A DNA stretch of 64,000 nt, from positions 1,906,471 through 1,970,470 of the forward strand of contig NZ_CP092099.1 in NCBI RefSeq assembly GCF_022259695.1, written 5' to 3'. The notes under the pieces were generated by a model. The model was not told the DNA's origin, did not search any database, and worked only from the letters and a program-made list of their open reading frames with translations. The position numbers and the translations under genes are program-made. The DNA comes from Flaviramulus sp. BrNp1-15 (GTDB taxonomy: Bacteria > Bacteroidota > Bacteroidia > Flavobacteriales > Flavobacteriaceae). Below are positions 8,621 through 18,320 of the stretch, piece after piece; within the stretch, counting starts at the first letter, position 1; each line of letters starts with the position of its first letter.

Positions 8621-9319
8621 TTAAGACATACAAGCATCCCAAACAGGATCTTTTGGTAAAGGCGCAATAATATTAACGGGTTCTTTTTTAACAGGATGGA
8701 TAAATTCTATTTGTCTTGCATGTAAATGAATACTAGCGTCTTTATTACTTCTGTCAAAACCATATTTTAAATCACCTTTAATTGGACAACCAATACTAGA
8801 TAATTGAGAACGAATTTGATGATGTCTACCCGTTTCTAAACTAACTTCTAAGAGGTAATAATTATCTAGTTGCTTTAGTGTTTTATAATGAAGAATAGCT
8901 TTTTTGCTACCTTCTACTTCCTTTAAATGGCTGTAGGATTTATTGTTTTTTGGGTTCTTTTTTAACCAATGAATAAGGGTGTCTTCTGTATTGGGCGGTT
9001 CATTTTTAACAATGGCCCAATATGTTTTTTTAATCTCTTTTGATAAGAATAATTTATTAAGCCTAGGAAGTGCTTTACTTGTTTTTGAGAAAATAACAAG
9101 ACCTGTAGTTGGTCTGTCTAGTCTATGCACAGTGCCTAAATATACATTACCAGGTTTATTGTATTTATCTTTTATATATTCTTTTACAACATCACTAAGT
9201 GGTGTGTCACCAGTTTTATCTCCTTGTACAATATCACCAGCGCGTTTGTTTACAATTATGATGTGATTGTCCTCAAATAGAACTTGTAAATTTGATTTAT
9301 TGGAAAGGACTTTAGGCAC
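8621..9319 (-). CDS. RluA-family RNA pseudouridine synthase
   Basis: This 232-residue protein has the RluA-type core. GTVHRLDRPTTGLVIF contains the catalytic aspartate motif (HRLD), followed by the conserved ALHLHARQIEF-like strand near the C-terminus. It lacks an N-terminal S4 domain. It isomerises uridine to pseudouridine in rRNA or tRNA; which position cannot be read from the sequence. It lies two bases downstream of panB and directly upstream of the aldehyde dehydrogenase gene. Confidence 0.9.
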   Translation of the reverse strand: MPKVLSNKSNLQVLFEDNHIIIVNKRAGDIVQGDKTGDTPLSDVVKEYIKDKYNKPGNVYLGTVHRLDRPTTGLVIFSKTSKALPRLNKLFLSKEIKKTYWAIVKNEPPNTEDTLIHWLKKNPKNNKSYSHLKEVEGSKKAILHYKTLKQLDNYYLLEVSLETGRHHQIRSQLSSIGCPIKGDLKYGFDRSNKDASIHLHARQIEFIHPVKKEPVNIIAPLPKDPVWDACMS

Positions 9320-9321
9320 AA

Positions 9322-10140
9322 TTAGTATTGTTCTTTATCACTTGGGAAATCAACAGTTTTTACATCATCTACATATTGAGAAATGGCAGTAGTCATATCT
9401 TCATATAAATTCATATAACGACGTAAAAAACGAGGGTTGAATTCATGTGTCATTCCCAGCATATCATGTAAAACTAAAACTTGTCCGTCAACACCATTTC
9501 CAGCACCAATACCAATAATAGGAATGCTAACACTTTCTGCAACCTGTTTTGCTAGTTTAGCAGGTATTTTTTCTAAAACAATACCAAAACAACCTATGCG
9601 TTCAAGCATTTTAGCATCTTCAATAAGCTGTTCAGCTTCTTGCTCTTCTTTAGCACGAACGGTGTAAGTTCCAAATTTATAGATAGATTGAGGAATTAAT
9701 CCTAAATGTCCCATAACAGGAATACCAGCATTTAAAATACGCTTAATAGATTCTTTTACTTCTTTACCGCCTTCCATTTTTACAGCATGCCCACCAGATT
9801 CTTTCATAATTCTAATAGCAGAACGTAAGGCTTCTTTTGGGTCACTTTGGTAAGTACCAAAGGGTAAATCTACTACTACTAAAGATCTTTTTATAGCACG
9901 AATTACAGATGATGCGTGGTAAATCATTTGGTCTAAAGTAATAGGCAGTGTTGTTTCATGTCCTGCCATAACGTTACTAGCCGAATCACCAACCAAAATA
10001 ACATCTACACCAGCTCCGTCAACAATTTTTGCCATAGTATAATCGTAAGCTGTTAGCATTGATATTTTTTCACCATTGGCTTTCATATCTACTAATGTTT
10101 TTACGGTAATGCGTTTATATTCTTTTTTGGCTACAGACAT
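9322..10140 (-). CDS. panB: 3-methyl-2-oxobutanoate hydroxymethyltransferase PanB
   Basis: The protein has 272 residues, the expected PanB length. Diagnostic segments are [44 protein letters not shown], containing the Mg-binding aspartate, then [26 protein letters not shown] and [18 protein letters not shown]. It catalyses the first committed step of pantothenate (CoA) synthesis, adding a hydroxymethyl group from methylene-tetrahydrofolate to alpha-ketoisovalerate in the cytoplasm. It leads a minus-strand run with the pseudouridine synthase and aldehyde dehydrogenase genes. Confidence 0.97.
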   Translation of the reverse strand: MSVAKKEYKRITVKTLVDMKANGEKISMLTAYDYTMAKIVDGAGVDVILVGDSASNVMAGHETTLPITLDQMIYHASSVIRAIKRSLVVVDLPFGTYQSDPKEALRSAIRIMKESGGHAVKMEGGKEVKESIKRILNAGIPVMGHLGLIPQSIYKFGTYTVRAKEEQEAEQLIEDAKMLERIGCFGIVLEKIPAKLAKQVAESVSIPIIGIGAGNGVDGQVLVLHDMLGMTHEFNPRFLRRYMNLYEDMTTAISQYVDDVKTVDFPSDKEQY

Positions 10141-10194
10141 GTTTTTATCTTTTTTTTAATAGAATGTAAAAGTAGTAAAACTAATTGTTTTGAG

Positions 10195-10231
10195 ATAAAA
10201 AAATGGATTCGATAAAACACGAATCCATTTT
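10195..10231 (-). terminator. Rho-independent terminator after the GH3 gene
   Basis: A perfect 12-bp stem (AAAATGGATTCG and CGAATCCATTTT) has an 8-base loop. Read on the minus strand it is followed by a T-rich tract. It lies just downstream of the GH3 stop codon and upstream of panB, so it separates the two minus-strand units. Confidence 0.85.
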
Positions 10232-10252
10232 AAATTAATTAGTTTAAAAAAA

Positions 10253-12727
10253 CTAATGCTTCAAATCAGTAAATTGTATATCAAGAGCTAATGTTGGGTT
10301 TGTTTTTTCAGCAACTATTTCATTTTCTACTGAAAATTCTACAGTTTGTTTAATATTTAATGATGATGCACCTATTAGTAATTTATAAGTTCCAGCATCA
10401 GCAACCCATGCATTTCTATTTGGAACAAAAGATGCTAAATCTTTAGCATTTAGAGTTAAAGTTATAGTTTGACTTTCACCAGGTTGTAATACTTTAGTTT
10501 TACCAAAGGCTTTTAGCTCTTCTTTTGGTTTATCGATTGATTTTTCTGGTGCAGATAAATAGAGTTGTACAACTTCTTTTCCAGCGGTTTTACCTGTGTT
10601 AGTGATATTTACTGAAACACTAATTTTATCTGTAAATGTTTTAGTGTTTAAAGTAAGGTTAGAATAATCAAACGTAGTATAAGATAAACCGTAACCAAAC
10701 TCATAAGAAGGTTTTACGTTAAAGGTGTTAAAATAGCGATAGCCTACATAAATACCTTCTTCGTAAGAAACACTGGTTGGGTTATCGGCAGGAGTTCCTA
10801 TCCAGTTTTTCGTAGCAATAGCATCTTCGTAGTTTACAGGAAATGTCATGGTTAATTTACCAGAAGGTGCAACTTTACCAGTAAATACATCTGCTACAGA
10901 ATTACCACCTTCTTGTCCTGGTTGCCAAGGTAATATAATAGCATCTACTTTATTTTTCCAACTAGCAGTTTCAATAACACCACCAATATTTAAAACAACA
11001 ACAACTTTTTTGCCTTTAGCATGAAATGCTTCTGAAACATTATTTATTAAATTAACTTCATCTTGAGCTAAGTTAAAATCTTCTTCTACTTTTCTGTCTC
11101 CAGATTCGCCAGCATTTCTACCAATAGTGATTATGGCTATTTCTGATGAATTTGCTTTGTTCTGTATTGTTGATTTATCTAATTCTAATTCTGGAATTCT
11201 TTTTGGCACTGCTAATATTCCACCCTCTTTTTCTCTACGTGCCATTTCTTCTTCATTTTGCTTTTCAACATAGGGTACATATATACCTTCAAGCTCTTTG
11301 TCTATAGAAAACCCAGCATTTGTTAATCCTTCAATTAACGATATTGTATAGGCTTCATTTACATCACCACTTCCTGTTCCGCCTGCTATAAAATTGTATG
11401 AGGTATTACCAAAAACTGCTAAAGAAGATGATTTTGAATTAAAAGGCAATGTGTTATTATCGTTCTTTAATAAAATAGTTGCTTCGGCTGCCACTTGTCT
11501 TGTAATGTCTGCGTGTTCTTTTAAGTCAGGTTTGTTTGAAAATTTGTAATTGTTCATTGCAGGAGACTTCAGCACTAATGCTAATACTCTTTTTAAATTA
11601 GTATTAATAGTTTCATTGGTAATATTACCAGCTTCTACATTTTTTATAATGGTCTCTTTTTGTTTAGGAAGCCCAGGCATTAATAAATCATTACCAGCTG
11701 CTAGTTGACTAGCAACATCACTAACTTCATTTTTTAAAATATCTGGATTGAAATGAGAATTGTTATAACCACCAAACCAATCTGTCATAACTAAACCTTT
11801 AAATCCCCACTCATCTCTTAAAATTGTAGTTAACAAATCTTTACTAGAAGAAGTATAAGTGCCATTAACTAAGTTGTAAGAAGACATAATTGTCCATGGT
11901 TGTGCGTCTTTAACAGTAATTTCGAAACCTCTTAAATAAATTTCTCTCATTGCTCTTTCGCTAACATGAGCATTTATACCCATTCGGTTTCGCTCTTGGT
12001 TATTGGCAACATAATGTTTTATTGATGTACCTACACCATTAGACTGTATACCATTTACCATAGCAGCAGCAATTTTGCCTGATTGCACAGGGTCTTCTGA
12101 ATAATATTCGAAGTTTCTTCCACATAATGGATTTCTATGAATATTCATTCCAGGGCCTAAAATAACATCTACACCATACTCTTTTACTTCGTTACCCATA
12201 GCTTTACCTACACTATTTATTAGTGTTTCATTCCATGTTGAAGCTAATGCAGTTCCTACAGGAAAAGCAGTTGCAAAATAGGTGTTAGTATCATTTTTAC
12301 GCTCTGGACTTATTCTTAATCCTGCAGGACCATCTGCAACAATTATAGAAGGTAATCCTAATCTTTCTATAGCTTTTGTGCCACCTGCAGAACCAGGTAC
12401 TTTTCCTAAATCTGCATTTGGTGAAAATTGCATAGTTTCAAAATCAAACCCAGGCATACCAATCCCTACAACTAAATCGGCTTTTTCTTCATCTGTTAAT
12501 TTTTCAATTAAATCTTGTACTCGTTCTTCTATTGTTAAACGCGAATCTTCATAAGCATCTAGCTCTCCATTATTGTTCAAGTCCTTAAATGTGTGGCCAT
12601 TTAATGTTATGGTTTGATGTTCTTTTTCTTCTGAAACTTTTTTATTGTTCTTACAAGAAATCCCTGTAATAATTAAAAGAGATAGAAGAGAAGTCTTTAT
12701 CAACTTATTTAGTCTATTGGTTTTCAT
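10253..12727 (-). CDS. Glycoside hydrolase family 3 lipoprotein (beta-glucosidase-like)
   Basis: The protein has 824 residues. The signal peptide ends in a lipobox (ITGISC), so it is probably a surface or periplasmic lipoprotein. An EF-hand-like motif DLNNNGELDAYED lies near the start. The GH3 N-domain has the nucleophile aspartate in GLVMTDWFGGYN, the NNQERNR loop and the RNFEYYSEDP motif. A GH3 C-domain and a C-terminal fibronectin III-like domain (KEVVQLYLSAPE) follow. It should release glucose or other sugars from beta-linked oligosaccharides. It is divergent from a Nudix-type regulator with palindromes between them. Confidence 0.93.
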   Translation of the reverse strand: MKTNRLNKLIKTSLLSLLIITGISCKNNKKVSEEKEHQTITLNGHTFKDLNNNGELDAYEDSRLTIEERVQDLIEKLTDEEKADLVVGIGMPGFDFETMQFSPNADLGKVPGSAGGTKAIERLGLPSIIVADGPAGLRISPERKNDTNTYFATAFPVGTALASTWNETLINSVGKAMGNEVKEYGVDVILGPGMNIHRNPLCGRNFEYYSEDPVQSGKIAAAMVNGIQSNGVGTSIKHYVANNQERNRMGINAHVSERAMREIYLRGFEITVKDAQPWTIMSSYNLVNGTYTSSSKDLLTTILRDEWGFKGLVMTDWFGGYNNSHFNPDILKNEVSDVASQLAAGNDLLMPGLPKQKETIIKNVEAGNITNETINTNLKRVLALVLKSPAMNNYKFSNKPDLKEHADITRQVAAEATILLKNDNNTLPFNSKSSSLAVFGNTSYNFIAGGTGSGDVNEAYTISLIEGLTNAGFSIDKELEGIYVPYVEKQNEEEMARREKEGGILAVPKRIPELELDKSTIQNKANSSEIAIITIGRNAGESGDRKVEEDFNLAQDEVNLINNVSEAFHAKGKKVVVVLNIGGVIETASWKNKVDAIILPWQPGQEGGNSVADVFTGKVAPSGKLTMTFPVNYEDAIATKNWIGTPADNPTSVSYEEGIYVGYRYFNTFNVKPSYEFGYGLSYTTFDYSNLTLNTKTFTDKISVSVNITNTGKTAGKEVVQLYLSAPEKSIDKPKEELKAFGKTKVLQPGESQTITLTLNAKDLASFVPNRNAWVADAGTYKLLIGASSLNIKQTVEFSVENEIVAEKTNPTLALDIQFTDLKH

Positions 12728-12747
12728 TAGTATTTAGTTTAATTATT

Positions 12748-12770
12748 TATTGCTTCATAATGAAGCAATA
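12748..12770. promoter_or_regulatory. Perfect palindrome, candidate operator
   Basis: The core TTGCTTCATAATGAAGCAA extends to 11-bp arms around one central base. It lies 21 bp upstream of the GH3 start and about 107 bp upstream of the divergent regulator start. This is where a repressor site controlling the GH3 gene would sit. It could instead form a leader hairpin in the GH3 mRNA. Confidence 0.6.
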
Positions 12771-12774
12771 TAAA

Positions 12775-12813
12775 ATATATTCTTTATATTACCAAATCAA
12801 GTGAAGAATATAT
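12775..12813. promoter_or_regulatory. Inverted repeat in the GH3/regulator intergenic region
   Basis: ATATATTCTT and AAGAATATAT are 10-bp perfect inverted arms with a 19-bp spacer. Together with the neighbouring palindrome, this gives two symmetric sites in 149 bp between divergent genes. It is AT-rich, so it could be partly chance. Confidence 0.4.
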
Positions 12814-12876
12814 TTGATATGAATTAAAAAATGAAAGTTATAATCAAATTATTAGTTTTGTTTAGAATTAAATTTT

Positions 12877-13623
12877 ATGGATTTTAAAAGAATACTTGAA
12901 GAAAAATCAAAAGAATCATGGGAAATCTATTTACCAAATCTATCGATAGATTGTGTGGTGTTTGGATTTCATGATGCTACTCTAAAGGTGTTAATCTTAA
13001 AAATGAAAGATAATGTGCTTTGGGGATTACCAGGAGGATATATTTTAAAGGATGAAGCCATAAATGATGCTGCAATTAGAATATTGAAGGAAAGAACCGG
13101 AGCAGACGATATTTATCTACAACAATTTAGAGTTTTTGGGAATTTAAATCGTTCTGAAGGATTTTTTAAAGATTTCTCAGATGATTTATGGCATAAGCAA
13201 CGTTTTGTTTCTATTGGATATTATGCCTTGGTAGATTTTTCTAAAGTAACTCCAAAAGTTGATTTTCTTTCAACAAATTGTGAGTGGAGATCTATAGAGG
13301 ACTTACCTGAACTTATGATGGATCATCGTTTTATTTTTGATAAGGCTTTAATCACTTTAAGAAAACAATTAGTGCATAAGCCTATAGGTTATAATTTACT
13401 ACCAGAAAAATTTACAATGCCAGAGCTTCAAAAACTTTATGAAAAAATATTAGGCAAAAAATTAAATCGTGGTAATTTTTACCGTAAAATGTTGCGCTAT
13501 GATATTTTGAATAAGTTAGACGAAACAAGAAAAGGTGGAGCACATAAAGCTCCAGATTTATATAGTTTTAATTTAAAAAAATATCAAGAAGCTTTAAAAA
13601 ATGGGTTAAACGAAATTTGGTAG
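12877..13623 (+). CDS. Nudix-domain transcriptional regulator (NrtR/AraR-like)
   Basis: This 248-residue protein has an N-terminal Nudix domain (about 20-150) and a C-terminal winged helix (about 160-248, KFTMPELQKLYEKILGKKLNRGNFYRKM). The Nudix box is degenerate: G54 and E60 are kept, but REUxEExG reads RILKERTG, losing two of the glutamates needed for hydrolysis. That is the pattern of Bacteroidota sugar-responsive regulators, where the Nudix fold binds an effector. Divergence from the GH3 gene suggests control of beta-glucoside use (inference). Confidence 0.85.
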   Translation: MDFKRILEEKSKESWEIYLPNLSIDCVVFGFHDATLKVLILKMKDNVLWGLPGGYILKDEAINDAAIRILKERTGADDIYLQQFRVFGNLNRSEGFFKDFSDDLWHKQRFVSIGYYALVDFSKVTPKVDFLSTNCEWRSIEDLPELMMDHRFIFDKALITLRKQLVHKPIGYNLLPEKFTMPELQKLYEKILGKKLNRGNFYRKMLRYDILNKLDETRKGGAHKAPDLYSFNLKKYQEALKNGLNEIW

Positions 13624-13703
13624 AAATTAGGTTTTGTTAAACTTTTCTTTAATATGTAGCTTCATTGTTTGTTATAAGTTATTTTAGTTTAAAATTATAA
13701 TTT

Positions 13704-14168
13704 ATGGCACGCGTAATATTTTATCTGGCATTTCTAATTACATCAGCTTTGTTTGGACAGAATGAAGTAGAGGAAACTAAAGTTAAGGCAGCAGTTGATA
13801 CTTTTTTTGAAGGGTTTCATAAAGGAGATACTACACTAATGAAATCGGTTATGATGGATAAAATACTCATGCAAACCGCTTATAAGAATAAAGAAGGTAA
13901 AGACATTTTAGTAACAGATGAACCTGGAAAACTTATTAATGCAATTGCGAGTAGACCTATAGATCAAAAATGGGATGAACGTTTGTTAGATTATAGCATT
14001 AAAGTTGATGGTAATATGGCTAATGCTTGGACACCTTATGAGTTTTGGTATAACGATACATTTAGTCATTGTGGAGTTAATTCGTTTCAGCTTTTTAAAG
14101 ATGGAGACCAATGGAAAATTATTTATTTAATTGACACCAGACGTCGCTCAACTTGTGGGAAAGAATAA
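13704..14168 (+). CDS. Secreted NTF2/SnoaL-like protein
   Basis: The protein has 154 residues with a signal peptide (ARVIFYLAFLITSALFGQ). The mature part has the NTF2-like pattern: an opening helix (VKAAVDTFFEGFHKGD), then beta strands ending in HCGVNSFQLFKDGDQWKIIYLIDTRR. Such proteins are often annotated as nuclear transport factor 2 family and may bind small molecules or act as lyases. There is no functional clue from neighbours. A strong terminator follows. Confidence 0.7.
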   Translation: MARVIFYLAFLITSALFGQNEVEETKVKAAVDTFFEGFHKGDTTLMKSVMMDKILMQTAYKNKEGKDILVTDEPGKLINAIASRPIDQKWDERLLDYSIKVDGNMANAWTPYEFWYNDTFSHCGVNSFQLFKDGDQWKIIYLIDTRRRSTCGKE

Positions 14169-14240
14169 GATAATTACCTTAGATTATTAAGGCAATTTAC
14201 CATGTAACACCAATGAAATAATACAGATATTTTAATTGAA

Positions 14241-14265
14241 TGCTGACATCGTGTCAGCATTTTTT
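14241..14265 (+). terminator. Rho-independent terminator upstream of dnaK
   Basis: An 8-bp perfect stem (TGCTGACA and TGTCAGCA) has a TCG loop and is followed by six T. It ends the NTF2-like transcript and isolates dnaK. Confidence 0.88.
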
Positions 14266-14339
14266 AGTTGGCATAATGATTGACTTATACAAATCGAATT
14301 AAAAATGAACATTCAACACAATTAAAGCATAAAAATATT

Positions 14340-16250
14340 ATGAGTAAAATTATTGGAATCGATTTAGGAACAACCAACTCTTGCGTTTCTGTGATGGAAG
14401 GTAATGAGCCGGTAGTTATTCCTAATGCTGAGGGAAAAAGAACAACACCATCTGTAATTGCTTTTGTAGAAGGCGGTGAAATTAAAGTTGGTGACCCAGC
14501 AAAAAGACAAGCAGTAACTAATCCTACTAAAACGGTTTATTCGATTAAACGTTTTATGGGAAACAAATATTCTGAATCTAAAAAAGAAGCAGAACGCGTA
14601 CCTTATAAAGTAGTAAAAGGTGATAATGACACACCTAGAGTTGATATTGAAGGACGCTTATATACACCTCAAGAATTAAGTGCAATGATTCTTCAAAAAA
14701 TGAAGAAAACTGCCGAAGATTATTTAGGAACAGATGTAAGTAGAGCGGTAATTACAGTACCTGCATATTTTAATGATAGTCAGCGTCAAGCAACTAAAGA
14801 AGCTGGAGAAATTGCAGGTTTAAAAGTAGAGCGTATTATTAATGAGCCTACTGCAGCGGCATTAGCTTATGGAATGGACAAAAAAGGTACTGACCAAAAA
14901 ATAGTAGTATTTGATTTTGGTGGAGGAACACATGATGTATCTATTCTTGAATTAGGAGATGGTGTATTTGAAGTATTGTCTACAGATGGTGATACACACT
15001 TAGGTGGTGATGATGTAGATGAAAAAATCATTAACTGGTTAGCAGATGAGTTTAATGCTGAAGAGTCTATGGATTTAAGAAAAGATCCTATGTCTTTACA
15101 ACGTTTAAAAGAAGCTGCAGAAAAAGCTAAGATAGAATTATCTTCTTCTGCTCAAACAGAAATCAATTTACCATATATTACAGCAACTGCTAGTGGACCA
15201 AAACACTTAGTGCGCACATTGACACGTTCTAAATTTGAGCAATTAATTGACGATTTAGTAAAACGAACTATCGAGCCATGTGAGTCTGCATTAAAAGCAG
15301 CTGGTTTATCAAAATCTGATATTGACGAGGTTATTTTAGTAGGTGGTTCTACACGTATTCCTGCAGTACAAGCAGCAGTAGAGAAATTCTTTGGAAAAGC
15401 ACCAAGTAAAGGTGTAAACCCAGATGAAGTTGTATCTCTAGGAGCTGGTATTCAAGGTGGTGTATTAACAGGAGATGTTAAAGATGTATTATTATTAGAC
15501 GTAACACCATTATCTCTTGGAATCGAAACTATGGGTAATGTATTCACAAAGCTTATTGAAGCGAATACAACCATTCCTACTAAAAAATCACAAGTATTCT
15601 CAACAGCGGCAGATAATCAGCCTTCTGTAGAAATTCATGTGTTACAAGGAGAAAGAGCTATGGCTGCCGATAACAAAACTATTGGACGTTTTCACTTAGA
15701 TGGTATTCCACCAGCAAGACGTGGTACACCTCAAATTGAAGTAACGTTTGATATTGATGCCAACGGTATTATAAAAGTATCTGCTGAAGATAAAGCGACT
15801 GGTAAGAAACAAGATATTAGAATTGAAGCTTCATCTGGATTGACTGAAGATGAAATTCAAAAAATGAAAGCTGATGCAGAAGCAAATGCAGAAGCAGATA
15901 AAGCTGCAGCAGAAACTGCTCAAAAATTAAACGAAGCAGATTCTATGATTTTCCAAACGGAAAAACAATTAGAAGAGTTTGGTGATAAATTATCTGATGA
16001 TAAAAAACAGCCAATAGTTGACGCTTTAGAAGAATTGAAAAAAGCTTACGAAACTAAAGATTTAGCGGTTATTACGCCTGCTTTAGATAAGATAAACGAA
16101 GCTTGGAAAGTAGCCAGTGAAGAAATGTACAAAGCACAAGCTGAAGCTCAGCAAGCTGGAGGCGCACAACCAGGACCAGATGCTAGCCAAAACGGTGATG
16201 CAAATGAAGGTAGTGATGTTGAAGACGTAGACTTTGAAGAAGTGAAATAA
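14340..16250 (+). CDS. dnaK: Molecular chaperone DnaK (Hsp70)
   Basis: The start at 14340 gives [21 protein letters not shown], the canonical DnaK N-terminus; an upstream in-frame TTG would add 20 unrelated residues. The ATPase domain has the usual [14 protein letters not shown] and [13 protein letters not shown] phosphate motifs. The linker [16 protein letters not shown], the substrate-binding beta domain and the alpha lid follow. The C-terminus ends [10 protein letters not shown], close to the usual EEVK-type tail. It works with DnaJ and GrpE in protein folding; neither is in this window. Confidence 0.98.
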   Translation: MSKIIGIDLGTTNSCVSVMEGNEPVVIPNAEGKRTTPSVIAFVEGGEIKVGDPAKRQAVTNPTKTVYSIKRFMGNKYSESKKEAERVPYKVVKGDNDTPRVDIEGRLYTPQELSAMILQKMKKTAEDYLGTDVSRAVITVPAYFNDSQRQATKEAGEIAGLKVERIINEPTAAALAYGMDKKGTDQKIVVFDFGGGTHDVSILELGDGVFEVLSTDGDTHLGGDDVDEKIINWLADEFNAEESMDLRKDPMSLQRLKEAAEKAKIELSSSAQTEINLPYITATASGPKHLVRTLTRSKFEQLIDDLVKRTIEPCESALKAAGLSKSDIDEVILVGGSTRIPAVQAAVEKFFGKAPSKGVNPDEVVSLGAGIQGGVLTGDVKDVLLLDVTPLSLGIETMGNVFTKLIEANTTIPTKKSQVFSTAADNQPSVEIHVLQGERAMAADNKTIGRFHLDGIPPARRGTPQIEVTFDIDANGIIKVSAEDKATGKKQDIRIEASSGLTEDEIQKMKADAEANAEADKAAAETAQKLNEADSMIFQTEKQLEEFGDKLSDDKKQPIVDALEELKKAYETKDLAVITPALDKINEAWKVASEEMYKAQAEAQQAGGAQPGPDASQNGDANEGSDVEDVDFEEVK

Positions 16251-16276
16251 AACTAAAAGTCTGAAGTAATAATTAA

Positions 16277-16305
16277 AACGCAACCTATTCAGGTTGCGTT
16301 TTTTT
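16277..16305 (+). terminator. Rho-independent terminator after dnaK
   Basis: A 10-bp perfect stem (AACGCAACCT and AGGTTGCGTT) with an ATTC loop runs into seven T, 26 bp after the dnaK stop. Confidence 0.93.
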
Positions 16306-16340
16306 GTTTTAAACCTTTACTTTTACACGAAATATAAATA

Positions 16341-17576
16341 ATGCCATTTTCTTCTAAAATTAATTCAAATTATAAGCCTAAACGCTTAGCAATAAAACTC
16401 AATTCTAAGGGAGAGCAGTTTGTGCTTAAAGGCCATCCTTGGGTGTTTTCAAATAATATTACTAAAATTAATGATGATGCAAAGTCTGGTGATTTAGCAA
16501 TTATTTTTGGTAAGAATAAAAACAAGGTTATTGGTTTAGGTTTGTATGATGACAAATCTCCAATACAAATTAAAATGCTTCACAGTGGCACTGAAAAAGT
16601 TGAAATAAATGAAGTGTTTTTCAGAAATAAAATAAAAAAAGCTTATCAAATTAGAAAGCCATTGCTTAAAACCAAAACCAATAGTTACCGTTTATTATTT
16701 GGCGAAAATGATGGGTTTCCGGGCTTAATTGCAGATGTTTATGCTTCTGTTTTAGTCGTTAAAATTTATTCAGAAATATGGTTGCCTTATTTGGAAACTA
16801 TTCTTCCAAGTTTACAAGACATTTCAAAGGTTGAAACAGTTGTTATACGTTTAAGTAGAAGTCTAGAACAATCAGAAGCGCATCAGCTAAAAAATGGAGA
16901 CGTTGTATATGGTACACTTGAAAATGAAGTTGTTGAGTTTGTAGAACATGGTGTTAATTTTTTAGCAAATGTTATAAAAGGTCATAAAACCGGCTATTTT
17001 TTAGATCATCGAGCTAACAGAAAACAAGTAGGTGAGTGGAGTAAAGGTAAAACGGTTTTAGATGTGTTTAGTTATGCTGGTGGATTTTCGGTTCATGCTC
17101 TGGCCAATGGAGCTAAAGAAGTAACGAGTTTAGATATTAGTAAACAAGCACTGGAAATTGCCATTCAAAATGGTAAATTAAATCATTACACGGGAAAACA
17201 TAAAACTATAACTGGAGATGCTTTTGAAGAATTAAAAAAACTCATTAAAAACAAAATTACGTTTGATGTAGTTGTAATCGATCCACCTAGTTTTGCTAAA
17301 CAAAATTCTGAAATTGAATTAGCTAAAAAAAAGTATGCCCAATTAGCAGAATTAGGCGAGAAGTTAACAGCCAAAAATGGATTACTAGTTTTGGCATCAT
17401 GTTCTTCAAGAGTTGTTAGTCAAGCTTTTTTTGATATTAATAGTCAAACATTATCCTCATCAAATAGAGCATATGAAGTTATATTAAAAACTCAACATGA
17501 TATTGACCACCCTATTAGTTTTCCTGAAGGAGCCTATTTAAAATGTGGTTATTATAGATTTAAGGATAACGCATAA
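16341..17576 (+). CDS. RlmI-like class I SAM-dependent rRNA methyltransferase
   Basis: The protein has 411 residues. An N-terminal PUA-type domain (KRLAIKLNSKGEQFVLKGHPWVFSNNI) is followed by a Rossmann methyltransferase. SAM-binding motif I is VLDVFSYAGGFSVHALANGA, with SLDIS after it, and the active-site motif is VVIDPPSFA. This is the RlmI/RlmK-type architecture that methylates a cytosine C5 in 23S rRNA; the exact target is inferred from family. It stands alone between two terminators. Confidence 0.9.
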   Translation: MPFSSKINSNYKPKRLAIKLNSKGEQFVLKGHPWVFSNNITKINDDAKSGDLAIIFGKNKNKVIGLGLYDDKSPIQIKMLHSGTEKVEINEVFFRNKIKKAYQIRKPLLKTKTNSYRLLFGENDGFPGLIADVYASVLVVKIYSEIWLPYLETILPSLQDISKVETVVIRLSRSLEQSEAHQLKNGDVVYGTLENEVVEFVEHGVNFLANVIKGHKTGYFLDHRANRKQVGEWSKGKTVLDVFSYAGGFSVHALANGAKEVTSLDISKQALEIAIQNGKLNHYTGKHKTITGDAFEELKKLIKNKITFDVVVIDPPSFAKQNSEIELAKKKYAQLAELGEKLTAKNGLLVLASCSSRVVSQAFFDINSQTLSSSNRAYEVILKTQHDIDHPISFPEGAYLKCGYYRFKDNA

Positions 17577-17612
17577 AAAAAGTGCAATTATAAATTTGTT
17601 TGCACTTTTTTT
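17577..17612. terminator. Probably bidirectional terminator
   Basis: A-tract plus GTGCAA pairs with TTGCAC plus T-tract across a loop of about 12 bases. It lies between the methyltransferase stop and the convergent small periplasmic protein gene, so it can serve both strands. Confidence 0.75.
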
Positions 17613-17630
17613 ATTTTGGATGTTTAAGGT

Positions 17631-18131
17631 TTATAAAAAATCACCTTGTTCATCTAATTTTACTCTAACTACTTCATCTCCATTTTCAAGTTTCACCTTG
17701 TATTGTTTTTTAACTCTATCTTTTCCTGCATGATAAGTAACAGAATAAACATCTTTTGCTAGAGTCCAATTTGGAAACCTTTTATTAATAGCTTTTTGTA
17801 CATCATTTGGTAATTTTACATTTGTAAATCTTTCAATAGTTCTTAAAATTTTACCATCTTTATCATACGCAGCTACTATTTTTCCATCTGGAATATAGAA
17901 TGATACGGTATAGGTATCGTATTCATCACTATAAAGTTCAGAGTTTTTTAAATCGTACATCGCTACTTTTTCTTCAAGCATTTGAACTGATAGATCTGTA
18001 TCTTCAGTATCAACAGAGCTTAAGTATTTGTAGTTTACAGCTGTAATAACTACCTCTGGGAGCTGTGTTATTTGGGAATACACTTCGAAAGTCAGACTAA
18101 AAATAATCAGACTAAAAATTAATTTTTTCAT
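17631..18131 (-). CDS. Small secreted protein, PepSY-like, paralog A
   Basis: The protein has 166 residues with a signal peptide (LIFSLIIFSLTFEVYSQ). The C-terminal half (VKLPNDVQKAINKRFPNWTLAKDVYSVTYHAG) resembles PepSY-like/putative BLIP folds, in which a short helix with Ala-Ile-x-x-x-Phe/Tyr-Pro precedes strands. It is a clear paralog of the next upstream gene. Function is unknown. Confidence 0.6.
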   Translation of the reverse strand: MKKLIFSLIIFSLTFEVYSQITQLPEVVITAVNYKYLSSVDTEDTDLSVQMLEEKVAMYDLKNSELYSDEYDTYTVSFYIPDGKIVAAYDKDGKILRTIERFTNVKLPNDVQKAINKRFPNWTLAKDVYSVTYHAGKDRVKKQYKVKLENGDEVVRVKLDEQGDFL

Positions 18132-18266
18132 GATATGATAGATTTATAATTAGTAAACTGAAGTTAAATTTTTGAACTCTCTCTTGCAATGATATTTATC
18201 AGTGAGAAGAGGTTAAGAAAAGCAATAGATATTATTACAATTTTCAAGTAAATCATGAAACAAACT

Positions 18267-18298
18267 AAAAAACGCATCCATTTTTTGGATGCGTTTTT
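18267..18298. terminator. Terminator between the two paralogs
   Basis: ACGCATCCA and TGGATGCGT form a strong stem flanked by A and T runs on both sides, so it can work on either strand. On the minus strand it ends the transcript of the upstream paralog. Confidence 0.85.
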
Positions 18299-18320
18299 AA
18301 TACAGTATATAGAATGAAAG

